Assembly: GCA_910588905.1 (NCBI GenBank)
Contig: CAJURZ010000002.1
Location: 1 to 64,000 of the forward strand
Direction: 5' to 3'
Source of the DNA: an uncultured Eggerthellaceae bacterium
GTDB lineage: Bacteria > Actinomycetota > Coriobacteriia > Coriobacteriales > Eggerthellaceae
DNA length: 64,000 nucleotides
The notes below the pieces were generated by a model that saw only the letters and a program-made list of their open reading frames with translations, was not told the origin of the DNA and did not search any database. Numbering within the stretch: position 1 is the stretch's first letter; each line of letters opens with the position of its first letter. Below, piece after piece: positions 8,816-16,277 of this stretch. The translations under genes and the position numbers were made by a program.

Positions 8816-9390
8816 TGGCTATCACCTCCATCTGTTCCTTTGAGAACGTAGCGGGCGCGGTTGAGCTGGCTCAACACGCTAGCATCAATGCGCATCCCGT
8901 TCACGCTCATGATTATCCCGCCGAGGATGGATGGATCGATGCCCTCATTCAGCACCGCCTTGCATCCGAGCTCGGCTTCTGCTTTCTTGTTGATGAGTTC
9001 GCGAAGCTCATCGTCCAAGGGGACGACCGTGGTGACATCCACCACGACGAGCTTCAGCGCGGCCATCATGGCGTCTTCGTAGCCATGGAAGACTTGACCC
9101 AGAAGGTCAACATCTCCCTGCTCTGCCATGACCGCCAGCGTCTCAGCAAGCGCTATCTCGCAATCTGCGAAAACGGCTTTCGCCAGCCCATAGCGCTGTT
9201 CGGGCGTATAGCTGGCGTCCTTCAGCGCCAAGGATAGGTCCATATCCGAGTAGATCAGATGACGAAGCTCGGCCATCTGATTGCGGACTGCTACCACCTC
9301 GTCTGCGCCACCCGCATCGTTGGCGGCATTGAACATGGTGTCAGCGTAGACCTTGACCTTGCCCTGTTGCACGAGACGGTTAATTGCCAT
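8812..9390 (-). CDS. atpH: ATP synthase F1 delta subunit
   Basis: The 192-residue delta (OSCP) subunit, which ties the top of F1 to the peripheral b stalk. The N-terminal six-helix region starts at MAINRLVQQGKVKVYADTMF. The C-terminal domain holds VVDVTTVVPLDDELRELINK and LGGIIMSVNGMRIDASVLSQ, a strongly conserved signature. I place the start at ATG 9390, after GGCGGGAAG; a longer frame exists upstream but would overlap atpF deeply. The chosen start overlaps the atpF end by 11 bases, typical of coupled genes. Confidence 0.92.
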   Translation of the reverse strand: MAINRLVQQGKVKVYADTMFNAANDAGGADEVVAVRNQMAELRHLIYSDMDLSLALKDASYTPEQRYGLAKAVFADCEIALAETLAVMAEQGDVDLLGQVFHGYEDAMMAALKLVVVDVTTVVPLDDELRELINKKAEAELGCKAVLNEGIDPSILGGIIMSVNGMRIDASVLSQLNRARYVLKGTDGGDSQ

Positions 9391-9988
9391 TGAAGCTTCC
9401 CGCCTCTTTGACGTAGCGCTCGATGATGGCGCGATGCTCGCCTTCGGTGAGGTCATTACCGATCAGCTTCGCCGCAACATCCACCGAGGTATCAGCGATG
9501 GACGCCTGGAGCTCAGCCATGGCGGCCTTCTTCTCAGCGGCGATGGTGGTGCGCGCCTTCTCGATCATGTCCGCAGCGTCTGCCTGGGCCTTCTCCTGGA
9601 TGCTCTGGCGTACTGCTTCGCCGGTCTCGCGAGCATCAGCCACCACTTTGGCGGCTTCAGCCTTCGCGTCGGCCAGCTGCTTCTTGTACTCCGCAAGCAC
9701 CCGCTCGCTTTCGATCTTGGCGTCCTCTGATTGCTTCAGAGCTTCCCTGATCGTGTTCTCGCGCTTCTCCAGCATGCCTGCGAACATAGGCCAGCCGAAT
9801 TTCGCGAGGATGATCCAGAGGATGATGAAGGCAACCAGCATGGGAACGAATTCCAGCATGTCCGGCAGGATGGCGGAGATGCCGCCGGTCTCCTCGCCTT
9901 CAGACGCGAATGCGAGCGTAGGGCAGAGAGCCAGCGCGGACGCGCATGCGCCTGCGAGCATAGCTGTCTTTCTCGCTCTTGGTTTCAC
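9380..9988 (-). CDS. atpF: ATP synthase Fo b subunit with N-terminal signal-like extension
   Basis: The 202-residue peripheral stalk subunit. A single membrane segment (VPMLVAFIILWIILAKFGWP, about residues 48-67) is followed by a long charged coiled coil (KRENTIREALKQSEDAK onward) that reaches F1. The odd part is the first 45 residues: MKPRARKTAMLAG, then an Ala/Leu-rich stretch ending CPTLAFASEGEE, which looks like a secretory signal peptide with an AFA-S cleavage site. Removal of the signal would leave the b subunit's N-terminus outside the cell. The start is GTG at 9988 with AAGGAGG six bases before it. Confidence 0.93.
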   Translation of the reverse strand: MKPRARKTAMLAGACASALALCPTLAFASEGEETGGISAILPDMLEFVPMLVAFIILWIILAKFGWPMFAGMLEKRENTIREALKQSEDAKIESERVLAEYKKQLADAKAEAAKVVADARETGEAVRQSIQEKAQADAADMIEKARTTIAAEKKAAMAELQASIADTSVDVAAKLIGNDLTEGEHRAIIERYVKEAGSFNGN

Positions 9989-10048
9989 GTGCTTCCTCCT
10001 TCTAGCCTTGATCTGGCTTGATTCCTTGATAGCCGATAAGACCAGAAG

Positions 10049-10267
10049 CTACATGATGAAGGCGAGCACGAAGCCGATGAGGGCGAGCGCCTCTGCAAGA
10101 GCAGCACCAAGGATGAAGTTGGTGAACAGACGGCCCTGGAGCTCAGGCTGGCGAGCGGTGCCGACGCAGCAGCCATAGCAGGCGATGCCGATGCCGATGC
10201 CAGGTCCGATGGCGCCGAGGCCGTAGCCGACGACCTTCAGTGCAGCGAGTACCATTGTAATTTCCAC
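10049..10267 (-). CDS. atpE: ATP synthase Fo c subunit
   Basis: A 72-residue two-helix proteolipid of the rotor ring. Helix 1 has the packing motif GPGIGIGIA; the polar loop is ARQPELQGR; helix 2 carries the ion-binding carboxylate E59 in GAALAEALALIGF. Ala, not Ser or Thr, follows E59 and there is no helix-1 Gln, which favours protons over sodium. I choose GTG 10267 because AGGAGG lies five bases before it; the internal ATG at 10255 would be 17 bases from that site. Three cysteines (30, 33, 34) near the end of helix 1 are unusual. A 9-bp hairpin precedes the ribosome site. Confidence 0.93.
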   Translation of the reverse strand: MEITMVLAALKVVGYGLGAIGPGIGIGIACYGCCVGTARQPELQGRLFTNFILGAALAEALALIGFVLAFIM

Positions 10268-10284
10268 AGTTTCCTCCTTTTTTC

Positions 10285-10310
10285 GTTTTTGAGCCTGTTT
10301 TCTCAAAAAC
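10285..10310 (-). promoter_or_regulatory. Intercistronic hairpin just upstream of atpE ribosome site
   Basis: On the minus strand GTTTTTGAG pairs perfectly with CTCAAAAAC across an 8-base loop (arms 10285-10293 and 10302-10310). It ends a few bases before AAAAAAGGAGG of atpE. A second weaker stem, CCGGG/CCCGG, lies at 10326-10342. It could set the atpE translation rate or protect the 5' end of a processed mRNA, which would suit the high copy need of subunit c. Confidence 0.5.
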
Positions 10311-10391
10311 CTTCTACTATGGCAACCGGGCGTGGAACCCGGGGGTGCCCACATTCGGGCGCGGCGCCGCAGAGCGGCCCGCTGGGGTTTC

Positions 10392-11177
10392 CTAGTGCGC
10401 TGAGGTGGCCAGCTGGATGTAGACCGCGCTCAGAATGGTGAACACGTAGGCCTGGAGGAACGCCACCAGCGTTTCCAGAGCGTACATGACCACCAGCAGC
10501 AGGAACCACGGGATGGTGAGGACGCCGGATACGACATCCATGGATTGGATGCAGGTCAGCAGGAACACGCTGGAGGCCAGCGCGAAGATGCCGAGCACCA
10601 TGTGCCCTGCGAACATATTGCCGTACAGTCGGACGGCCAGGGTCAGCAGGCGGATGATGGTGGAGAGCAGCTCCAAGAACCAGATGATGGGAACCATCAC
10701 GATGGGCAGCCCTGAGGGAGCGAGGGACTTGAGGTAGCCCAGACCACCATGGGCCTTCACGCCCCAGAAGATGAAGTAGACGAATGAGATGAGGGAGAGC
10801 GCCCAGGTCACCGAGATGGTGCCCGTGGGGGTCTTGCAACCGGGGATGAGTCCCACGAAGTTGGAGATCAGGATGAAGAAGAACAGCGTGGCCAGGAAGG
10901 GAACGTGCTTCTTGTACCCATGGCCGATGACCCCTTCGCCCATATCATTGCGGACGAACTGATAGCCGTATTCCACCGTGTTGATGAACTTGTTCTTGGG
11001 GATCAGCGTCAGCTTCTTGGACGCCACCAAGATGACGACGAGCGTCAAGATCCAGCAGATGATCATCCAGAGGATGTACTGGGTCATCCCGAACTCTGCA
11101 TTGCCGATGACGATGGCAGAGTCGAACGATGCTTTCAGATGAGGTACGTCCTCAGACAGCCACTCGAGAGCTCCCAC
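10392..11177 (-). CDS. atpB: ATP synthase Fo a subunit
   Basis: The 261-residue stator channel subunit with about six membrane segments. The signature LTLAVRLYGNMFAGHMVLGI contains the essential arginine facing the c-ring carboxylate; LETLVAFLQAYVFTILSAVY is the conserved last helix. The start is GTG 11177, preceded by GAAGGAG, four bases after the atpI stop. It contributes the two half-channels through which ions reach the rotor. Confidence 0.96.
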   Translation of the reverse strand: MGALEWLSEDVPHLKASFDSAIVIGNAEFGMTQYILWMIICWILTLVVILVASKKLTLIPKNKFINTVEYGYQFVRNDMGEGVIGHGYKKHVPFLATLFFFILISNFVGLIPGCKTPTGTISVTWALSLISFVYFIFWGVKAHGGLGYLKSLAPSGLPIVMVPIIWFLELLSTIIRLLTLAVRLYGNMFAGHMVLGIFALASSVFLLTCIQSMDVVSGVLTIPWFLLLVVMYALETLVAFLQAYVFTILSAVYIQLATSAH

Positions 11178-11181
11178 TTGG

Positions 11182-11478
11182 CTACTCCTTCTCCCTTTTC
11201 CCCGTCAAGGTCCTTCTGACCCCGAAGACTATCGCCACGACAGAGAGCGTGACCGCCTCTGCCAGTACGAACGGCATGGCCACGTCGCGCGCAAGATTGA
11301 CGCAGAGGATGGCGAAGGCGAACATGATGACGAAGGAGATCAGAAGGCTCAAGAGCAATATGGACATGTGCCCGAAGTTGCTGGTAGCTGTGACCTTCTT
11401 CGTCATGCGCAGTCCCACGACCAACGGCACGAAGCCGATGATGCCTGCGAGGACTCCGCCTAAGACTGCCAGTGCCAT
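11182..11478 (-). CDS. atpI: Small membrane protein at head of atp operon (AtpI-like)
   Basis: A 98-residue protein with three hydrophobic segments (residues 4-22, 38-66, 72-88) and a basic C-terminal tail (RRTLTGKREKE). Position as first gene of an atp operon, size and topology match the AtpI group, which is thought to help assemble the c-ring or transport magnesium; sequence conservation in this family is low. The ATG at 11478 has a weak, close ribosome site (AGG). The 90 bases upstream probably hold the operon promoter, but only a TATCAT-like -10 near 11530 is visible. Confidence 0.75.
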   Translation of the reverse strand: MALAVLGGVLAGIIGFVPLVVGLRMTKKVTATSNFGHMSILLLSLLISFVIMFAFAILCVNLARDVAMPFVLAEAVTLSVVAIVFGVRRTLTGKREKE

Positions 11479-11569
11479 AACCTGCTTTCAATCGTTCCCA
11501 AGCGCGCGTTGTGCGCAAACCATTTCGTATGATAGCCAAGATGGTTTTTAGGGCTAGCAGGGCGGCGGC

Positions 11570-11593
11570 AAAAAGGGGTGAGCGGTGACCCCT
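11570..11593 (-). terminator. Intrinsic terminator overlapping comEB stop codon
   Basis: On the minus strand AGGGGT-N8-ACCCCT is followed by five Ts (stem 11588-11593 with 11574-11579, T-run 11574-11570). The TAG stop of the deaminase gene lies inside the stem. It isolates the deaminase operon from the atp operon. Confidence 0.7.
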
Positions 11594-12083
11594 ACGAGGG
11601 AATGTATTCTCTGCAGAGGATGCCAGATTCCTCCAGCATCTGCTGGGAAAGCTCATCGGGGTAGGGGTTCTGGTAGACGATCTCACGGATACCGGCATTG
11701 ATGAGCATCTTCGCGCAGACCACACAGGGCTGTGTGTTCACGTAGATGGTGGCGCCGTCTATATCCGTCCCGAAGCGCGCTGCCTGGATGATGGCATTCT
11801 GCTCGGCATGGAGGCCGCGGCAGATCTCATGGCGCTGACCCGAAGGCACTCCGAGCTCTTCGCGCAAGCAACCCACCTCTGCGCAGTGGCGGATGCCTGA
11901 AGGCACTCCGTTGTAGCCCGTAGCCAGGATGCGCCTATCCTTGACGATGACCGCCCCCACAGCCCGGCGCAGGCAGGTGGTTCTGCTGGCCACTTGGTTC
12001 GCCAGGGTCATGAAGTACTCGTCCCAGCAGGGACGCTCATCATGATGACCGGCCAGAGCGGAAGCTACCTCTGCATCAGCCAT
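11592..12083 (-). CDS. dCMP deaminase family protein (ComEB-like)
   Basis: A 163-residue zinc deaminase. The zinc site is H92-A-E94 (CRGLHAEQNAII) with C120 and C123 (TQPCVVCAKMLI). These, with GYNGVPSGIRHC and the early CWDEYFM helix, place it with dCMP deaminase/ComEB proteins that convert dCMP to dUMP for thymidylate synthesis. It follows glyA by two bases without its own clear ribosome site, so it is co-translated; GlyA supplies methylene-folate for the next step, dUMP to dTMP. Cysteines at 67 and 72 recall the second zinc site of phage dCMP deaminases. Confidence 0.9.
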   Translation of the reverse strand: MADAEVASALAGHHDERPCWDEYFMTLANQVASRTTCLRRAVGAVIVKDRRILATGYNGVPSGIRHCAEVGCLREELGVPSGQRHEICRGLHAEQNAIIQAARFGTDIDGATIYVNTQPCVVCAKMLINAGIREIVYQNPYPDELSQQMLEESGILCREYIPS

Positions 12084-12085
12084 GA

Positions 12086-13342
12086 TCAGTATCCCAAGCC
12101 CGGATAGAGCGGATGGGCCGCCAAGAGCCCTTCCACTGCCGTGCGCACGTCCTGGAGCACAGCGGGGTCATCATGGCCGAAGACCGCCTGGGAGATCAGC
12201 GTGCCTATCTGGTAGAAGTCATCCCCGTTGAAGCCGCGGGTGGTACCCGCAGCCGAACCCACGCGCACACCGCTGGTGACGAAGGGAGAGCGCTGCTCGT
12301 TGGGGATGGTGTTCTTGTTGACAGTGAGCCCTACCTCTTCCAGCAGGTGCTCCGCATCCTTGCCGGTGACATCAGCAGGCGTGAGGTCCACCAGGCACAG
12401 GTGGTTGTCCGTGCCACCAGATACCAGGCGCAAGCCCCCCTCTGAGATGCCCTGACCCAGCTGGCTGGCATTGGTCACCACGGCCTGGGCGTATTCGGCA
12501 AAGGAAGGATCGAGCGCTTCCCCGAAAGCCACGGCCTTGCCTGCGATCACATGCATGAGCGGGCCGCCCTGAGAACCGGGGAAGAGGGCCTTGTCGATCT
12601 TCTTCGCCAGCTCCTCTGAGTTGGTGAGGATGAAGCCGCCCCGTGGACCGCGCAGGGTCTTGTGGCTGGTGGAGGTGACCACATCGGCGAAGGGTATGGG
12701 AGAGGGATGCACGCCCCCGGCCACGAGCCCTGCGATGTGGGCCATGTCTATCATGAGATATGCCCCCACCTCATGGGCGATATCAGCCATGCGCTGGAAG
12801 TCTATGGTGCGCGGGTAGGCGCTGGCACCGCCCACGATGAGCTGTGGTCGCACCTCTTTCGCCTGACGCTCCAGCGCATCGTAATCGATGGTCTCCGTCT
12901 CCACGCTCACGCCATAGGGCACGAAGTCATAGAACATGCCGGAGAAGTTCACGGGGGAACCGTGGGTCAGATGGCCCCCATTATCAAGGCTCATGCCCAA
13001 CACCGTATCTCCCGGCTTGATGAGCGCCATATAGGCAGCGAAGTTCGCCTGGGCGCCGGAGTGGGGCTGCACATTGGCGAAGGGGGATCCGAAGAGCTGA
13101 CAAGCCCGGCTGCGGGCCAGGTCCTCAGCCTTGTCCACTTTCTCGCATCCACCGTAGTAGCGCTTGCCGGGATATCCCTCAGCGTATTTGTTGGTGAGCA
13201 CGCTGCCCACCGCTTCCATGACCGCCCGGGAGGTGAAGTTCTCGCTGGCGATCAGCTCGATGGTTCCCCGCTCACGGGAAAGCTCCTCTTCCAGGATCTC
13301 GGCGATGGCTGGATCGTGCTCGCGAAGGATATCGTTGGCCAT
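12086..13342 (-). CDS. glyA: Serine hydroxymethyltransferase
   Basis: The 418-residue PLP enzyme that interconverts serine and glycine and charges tetrahydrofolate with a one-carbon unit. The PLP lysine is K228 in VTSTSHKTLRGPRGG; YAEGYPGKRYYGGCE and NVQPHSGAQAN are family hallmarks. The start is ATG 13342 with AAAGGAG six bases upstream; the frame stays open for another 55 codons, but that stretch is not protein-like. Two small stem-loops precede it, a hint of control at the mRNA level. It probably forms an operon with the deaminase downstream. Confidence 0.97.
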   Translation of the reverse strand: MANDILREHDPAIAEILEEELSRERGTIELIASENFTSRAVMEAVGSVLTNKYAEGYPGKRYYGGCEKVDKAEDLARSRACQLFGSPFANVQPHSGAQANFAAYMALIKPGDTVLGMSLDNGGHLTHGSPVNFSGMFYDFVPYGVSVETETIDYDALERQAKEVRPQLIVGGASAYPRTIDFQRMADIAHEVGAYLMIDMAHIAGLVAGGVHPSPIPFADVVTSTSHKTLRGPRGGFILTNSEELAKKIDKALFPGSQGGPLMHVIAGKAVAFGEALDPSFAEYAQAVVTNASQLGQGISEGGLRLVSGGTDNHLCLVDLTPADVTGKDAEHLLEEVGLTVNKNTIPNEQRSPFVTSGVRVGSAAGTTRGFNGDDFYQIGTLISQAVFGHDDPAVLQDVRTAVEGLLAAHPLYPGLGY

Positions 13343-13373
13343 GGGGAACTCCTTTATATATGCGCTAGCTTGA

Positions 13374-13455
13374 AGCGCTATGGTAGCGCAATGACTCGCT
13401 CGTTTGGTTTCAGCTCTGTCACAAACCGGACAGCAGCCCTTGGGATGAAAGGGCT
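13374..13455 (-). promoter_or_regulatory. Stem-loops in glyA leader / rpiB end
   Basis: In the 112 bases between rpiB and glyA there is a perfect GCGCTA-CCA-TAGCGC hairpin (13375-13389) followed by another AGCGC copy, and a perfect AGCCCTT/AAGGGCT hairpin (13435-13455) overlapping the rpiB stop. The second may end rpiB transcripts, though it lacks a T-run. The first lies about 30 bases before the glyA start and could act on its translation. No known riboswitch class was recognised. Confidence 0.4.
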
Positions 13456-13892
13456 CACCCCTCAAGGGCCATGATCTTGGCAACGCGACCTGCATGGCGG
13501 CCACCACCGAAGCTGGTGCTCAAGAACGCATCAAGGATCTTGCGGTTCTCGTCGAAGGTGACGAAGCGACCAGACAAGGTGATGACATTGGCATCGTTGT
13601 GCTCCCGGGCAAGGGCGGCGAAGTCCTCGCGCACGATGTTAGCCGCACGGATACCACAGATCTTGTTGGCTGCGATGGCCATGCCGATGCCCGTGCCGCA
13701 GACCAGCACGCCGAAGCTGGCATGGCCAGAAGCCACCTTCTCGCAGACGGCTTCCGCGTAATCCGGATAATCCACGCGCTCGTCATCGTCAGGACCACAA
13801 TCGATGACCTCGTGACCCTCTTGGGCCAGGTAGTCTGCCAACAACTGCTTCTGCTCGAACCCCGCATGATCGCTTCCGATGCTGATGCGCAT
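13455..13892 (-). CDS. rpiB: Ribose-5-phosphate isomerase B
   Basis: A 145-residue RpiB/LacAB-type sugar isomerase that interconverts ribose-5-phosphate and ribulose-5-phosphate. MRISIGSDHAGFEQKQ holds the substrate-binding D8-H9, and LVCGTGIGMAIAANK holds the catalytic C65. NVITLSGRFVTFDENRKILD is the conserved C-terminal part. The gene begins one base after the tsaC stop, so the two are co-transcribed. Confidence 0.96.
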   Translation of the reverse strand: MRISIGSDHAGFEQKQLLADYLAQEGHEVIDCGPDDDERVDYPDYAEAVCEKVASGHASFGVLVCGTGIGMAIAANKICGIRAANIVREDFAALAREHNDANVITLSGRFVTFDENRKILDAFLSTSFGGGRHAGRVAKIMALEG

Positions 13893-13893
13893 G

Positions 13894-14475
13894 TCAACTC
13901 CTCAGTGTCTTCGGCTCCGGATGAGTGCAGTCTATCACGGTAGAAGCGCTGCCGCTCCCCTCCCCCGAAGCGAACAGGAAGACAGCACCAGCCCTGTGGG
14001 CCTGCTCAGCGAATTCCGGGGTGACCCCATCCAGCGTGCAAGGGGCTGCCTCTCCGGCACGATTAGCCGACGTGACCGCCAAGGGCGAGCCCACCTTCGC
14101 TATCAACTCTTTGATCGTTCGGGAATCAGGGACGCGCAGGCCAATGGTCCCCGCCTGGGACCGGTAGGCTTGTGGCACAACGCTTGAAGCCTTGACGATG
14201 AGCGTGAGCGCTCCAGGCCACCCCTCCTGAGCCAGATCATGGGCATATCCGGGAACATCTTCGCCATAGATATCCAGGTCTTCCGCAGAGCCGATCAGCC
14301 AAGCAACGGGCTTGGCCTCATCCCGTCCTTTGATGCGAGCGAGCACCCGCGCGTCTGCGGCGTATCCCACCGCCACCCCCAACCCCACCACCGTATCAGT
14401 GGGGACGACAACGGGAAGGCCCGCGCGGAGGGCATCCGCCGCTTCATGAAGGGGGCTATGGGGAACGACCGTCAT
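13894..14475 (-). CDS. tsaC: L-threonylcarbamoyladenylate synthase (TsaC/Sua5)
   Basis: A 193-residue YrdC-domain enzyme that makes threonylcarbamoyl-AMP, the first step of the t6A37 modification of ANN-decoding tRNAs. VVPTDTVVGLGVAV, KGRDEAKPVAWLIG, WPGALTLIVKAS, GLRVPDS and PLAVTSANRAGE are its successive hallmarks. It lacks the extra Sua5 C-terminal domain, so TsaC is the better name. ATG 14475 is chosen because GAGG stands seven bases before it and MTVVPHSPLHEAADAL aligns with the family N-terminus; the longer frame upstream is not conserved-looking. Confidence 0.92.
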   Translation of the reverse strand: MTVVPHSPLHEAADALRAGLPVVVPTDTVVGLGVAVGYAADARVLARIKGRDEAKPVAWLIGSAEDLDIYGEDVPGYAHDLAQEGWPGALTLIVKASSVVPQAYRSQAGTIGLRVPDSRTIKELIAKVGSPLAVTSANRAGEAAPCTLDGVTPEFAEQAHRAGAVFLFASGEGSGSASTVIDCTHPEPKTLRS

Positions 14476-14512
14476 GGGGTACCTCAAAAGGATAGAAGGG
14501 TACTTTGGGTCA

Positions 14513-14518
14513 AGTATA
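14513..14518 (-). promoter_or_regulatory. Candidate -10 box for tsaC-rpiB
   Basis: TATACT on the minus strand, 38 bases before the tsaC start; the matching -35 (GTTCAT, 17 bases away) is weak. Confidence 0.4.
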
Positions 14519-14556
14519 CCGCGGAGAGAACGCGGATGAACACTGCCGAAAAGCCA

Positions 14557-14589
14557 TGGGCTGGCCACCCCCTAACGATGACCAGCCCA
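14557..14589 (-). terminator. Hairpin downstream of the mmgE/prpD gene
   Basis: TGGGCTGG (minus, 14589-14582) pairs with CCAGCCCA (14564-14557) over a 17-base loop, followed by GGCTTTTC. It lies about 140 bases past the MmgE/PrpD stop and may end that operon. Confidence 0.4.
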
Positions 14590-14729
14590 AGAGCTGCTGT
14601 GCTTTCAGCCACGCAGAGGCATTGGAGAACCCCTTACCCCTCGGGCGAAGCCGTTCTATTCGAAACGCATTGCTCCGCAGCGGGTGCTACCCCGCACAAG
14701 CGGTGAACCCAGTGGATACGGGTGCCACC

Positions 14730-16157
14730 CTATGCCCAGACCATGAGATCATTCAGCACACGGACGTCCTCACAGGTGTCCAATGTGGAGCATACCTCTA
14801 TGATCCGCTCCACATTCTCAGCCGAAGGCGTGTGATCAGCGTAATCAAGGTTGCCGCGGAACTTCTTGATGACGTCGTCATAGGATTGCGGCATCTCCTC
14901 TGACCCCATGGCTTCAGCAAAGTACTTCTCATAGACCGTGCCATCCTGCATGGTGACCGTGACGATGGCGCCCTCATAGGGTGACTTCTTGATGTCCTTG
15001 GGATCGCAGCGCGGATCGTATTCGAAGGTCTTCACCTTGTCAGCCACTTCACGGAGAAGCGGATTCCAGATGCCCTTCTCATCATTGCCGTATTCGGAAA
15101 GCGTTGCGCGGCCATAGACCAGACCGCAGACAGCGCCCCACGAAGAGCTGAACTGAACGTCCACCGGTGTCTGCGGATGAGCCTTGACTTCCAGCGGCAC
15201 ACCCAGCAGATTGAGGGTGCCCTTACCGGACTTGATGTCGATGCGTTCGATCTCATGAACATCGATATCATGGTTGTCATGCAGGTAGATACCGCAGTCG
15301 ATGAAGTTGTGAGTCCCTCGGCAGCAAGGATACGGCTTGCAGAGGACTCCTTCGGCGAACCAGAAATCTCCCAGACGGTCTATCACCAGATCACGATCGT
15401 AATCATTGCGGTGATACTGCCGGAAGTAGCCCTCTTTGCCTTCGAGCGCATGGTAGCCCGCCGTGACGCCCGCCTGAGCCAGCTGGGCGGAGATGATGCC
15501 GTTGCGCACAGCGAATCCAGGACCGAGACGCTTCGCGCATCCGCCATCCTTGGTGACCTGGCCGGTGCCAGACGCCTGATGCAAGCCCAAGCCCATGGCA
15601 TTCACATGCTCCATGAAATCCAGACCCAACGTGGTAGCCGCAAGGCAGGCAGCCGTCAGATTGCCATTCAGAGTGGTGGTATGCCATCCCTGGTCAGGGA
15701 TAGGGGTCCCGGGCTCTGAGCCACGGTTCATGCGCAAGAGCATCTCAGCGCCCAGCGCCACATTCAACATGAGCTGCTTACCGGTCATGCCGCCCATGTA
15801 GTCCGCAAGCGCCAAGGATGTGGAAACGGAGATCACGCCGGGGTGCATGACCAGATCATGCACGTCATCGAAGTCAAGGGCGTGACCGGCAGTGGCATTG
15901 GTCTGGGCAGCATAGGCAACGGGGAGCTTCGTCCCCACGCCCCAGACATGGGTCTCCGCTGTCCCTCCATTATGGAGGTTGTACTCGCGCACTTGCTTCG
16001 GACCCGGATAGTCATAGCCCGCAATGGCGCATCCCAAGAAATCAACGACCTGTTGCTTGATCTTCTCAGTGTGCTTTTCGGAGAGATCCTCATAGGACGC
16101 ATCCCTGAAGAAATTGGCGAAGACGAAGGCGAGGTCCTCGCTGTAATCGATTGCCAT
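14730..16157 (-). CDS. MmgE/PrpD family protein
   Basis: A 475-residue member of the MmgE/PrpD fold, which contains 2-methylcitrate dehydratase, cis-aconitate decarboxylase and iminodisuccinate epimerase. Family landmarks are the early VDFLGCAIAGYDYPGPKQV, the ATAGHALDFDDVHDLVMHPG segment with active-site Asp and His residues, and CKPYPCCRGTHNFIDCG. The last normally contains a catalytic Lys/His pair and here has two cysteines. The ribosome site AAGGGGAAG precedes ATG 16157. It stands after a DcuC-like carrier and likely acts on the di- or tricarboxylic acid that carrier moves. Exact reaction is unknown. Confidence 0.9.
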   Translation of the reverse strand: MAIDYSEDLAFVFANFFRDASYEDLSEKHTEKIKQQVVDFLGCAIAGYDYPGPKQVREYNLHNGGTAETHVWGVGTKLPVAYAAQTNATAGHALDFDDVHDLVMHPGVISVSTSLALADYMGGMTGKQLMLNVALGAEMLLRMNRGSEPGTPIPDQGWHTTTLNGNLTAACLAATTLGLDFMEHVNAMGLGLHQASGTGQVTKDGGCAKRLGPGFAVRNGIISAQLAQAGVTAGYHALEGKEGYFRQYHRNDYDRDLVIDRLGDFWFAEGVLCKPYPCCRGTHNFIDCGIYLHDNHDIDVHEIERIDIKSGKGTLNLLGVPLEVKAHPQTPVDVQFSSSWGAVCGLVYGRATLSEYGNDEKGIWNPLLREVADKVKTFEYDPRCDPKDIKKSPYEGAIVTVTMQDGTVYEKYFAEAMGSEEMPQSYDDVIKKFRGNLDYADHTPSAENVERIIEVCSTLDTCEDVRVLNDLMVWA

Positions 16158-16199
16158 GATAATCTTCCCCTTTCAGTCAGGACCGGAAGCAGCCCGCAG

Positions 16200-16266
16200 C
16201 CTCCGGATAGCGGAGAGGCACGGATCCAACCGAAGCGCGGGGGAGGCCCTTGCGGTATGGATCCGT
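16200..16266 (-). repeat. Two intercistronic stem-loops between dcuC-like gene and prpD-like gene
   Basis: CTCCG/CGGAG near 16201-16215 forms a small hairpin. ACGGATCC (16220-16227) pairs with GGATCCGT (16259-16266), extended inward by ACCG/CGGT. The 120-base gap between two co-directional genes is thus mostly structured RNA, perhaps an mRNA stabiliser or processing site. Confidence 0.45.
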
Positions 16267-16277
16267 ACCTAAGCTCC

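Noticed and set aside
10049..10267. Sodium-specific c subunit
   Set aside because: Ala follows the essential Glu and the helix-1 Gln is absent, so proton coupling is more likely.
14476..14729. Small gene between tsaC and the prpD-like gene
   Set aside because: No frame with a ribosome site and protein-like composition; only a hairpin and a -10 box are supported.
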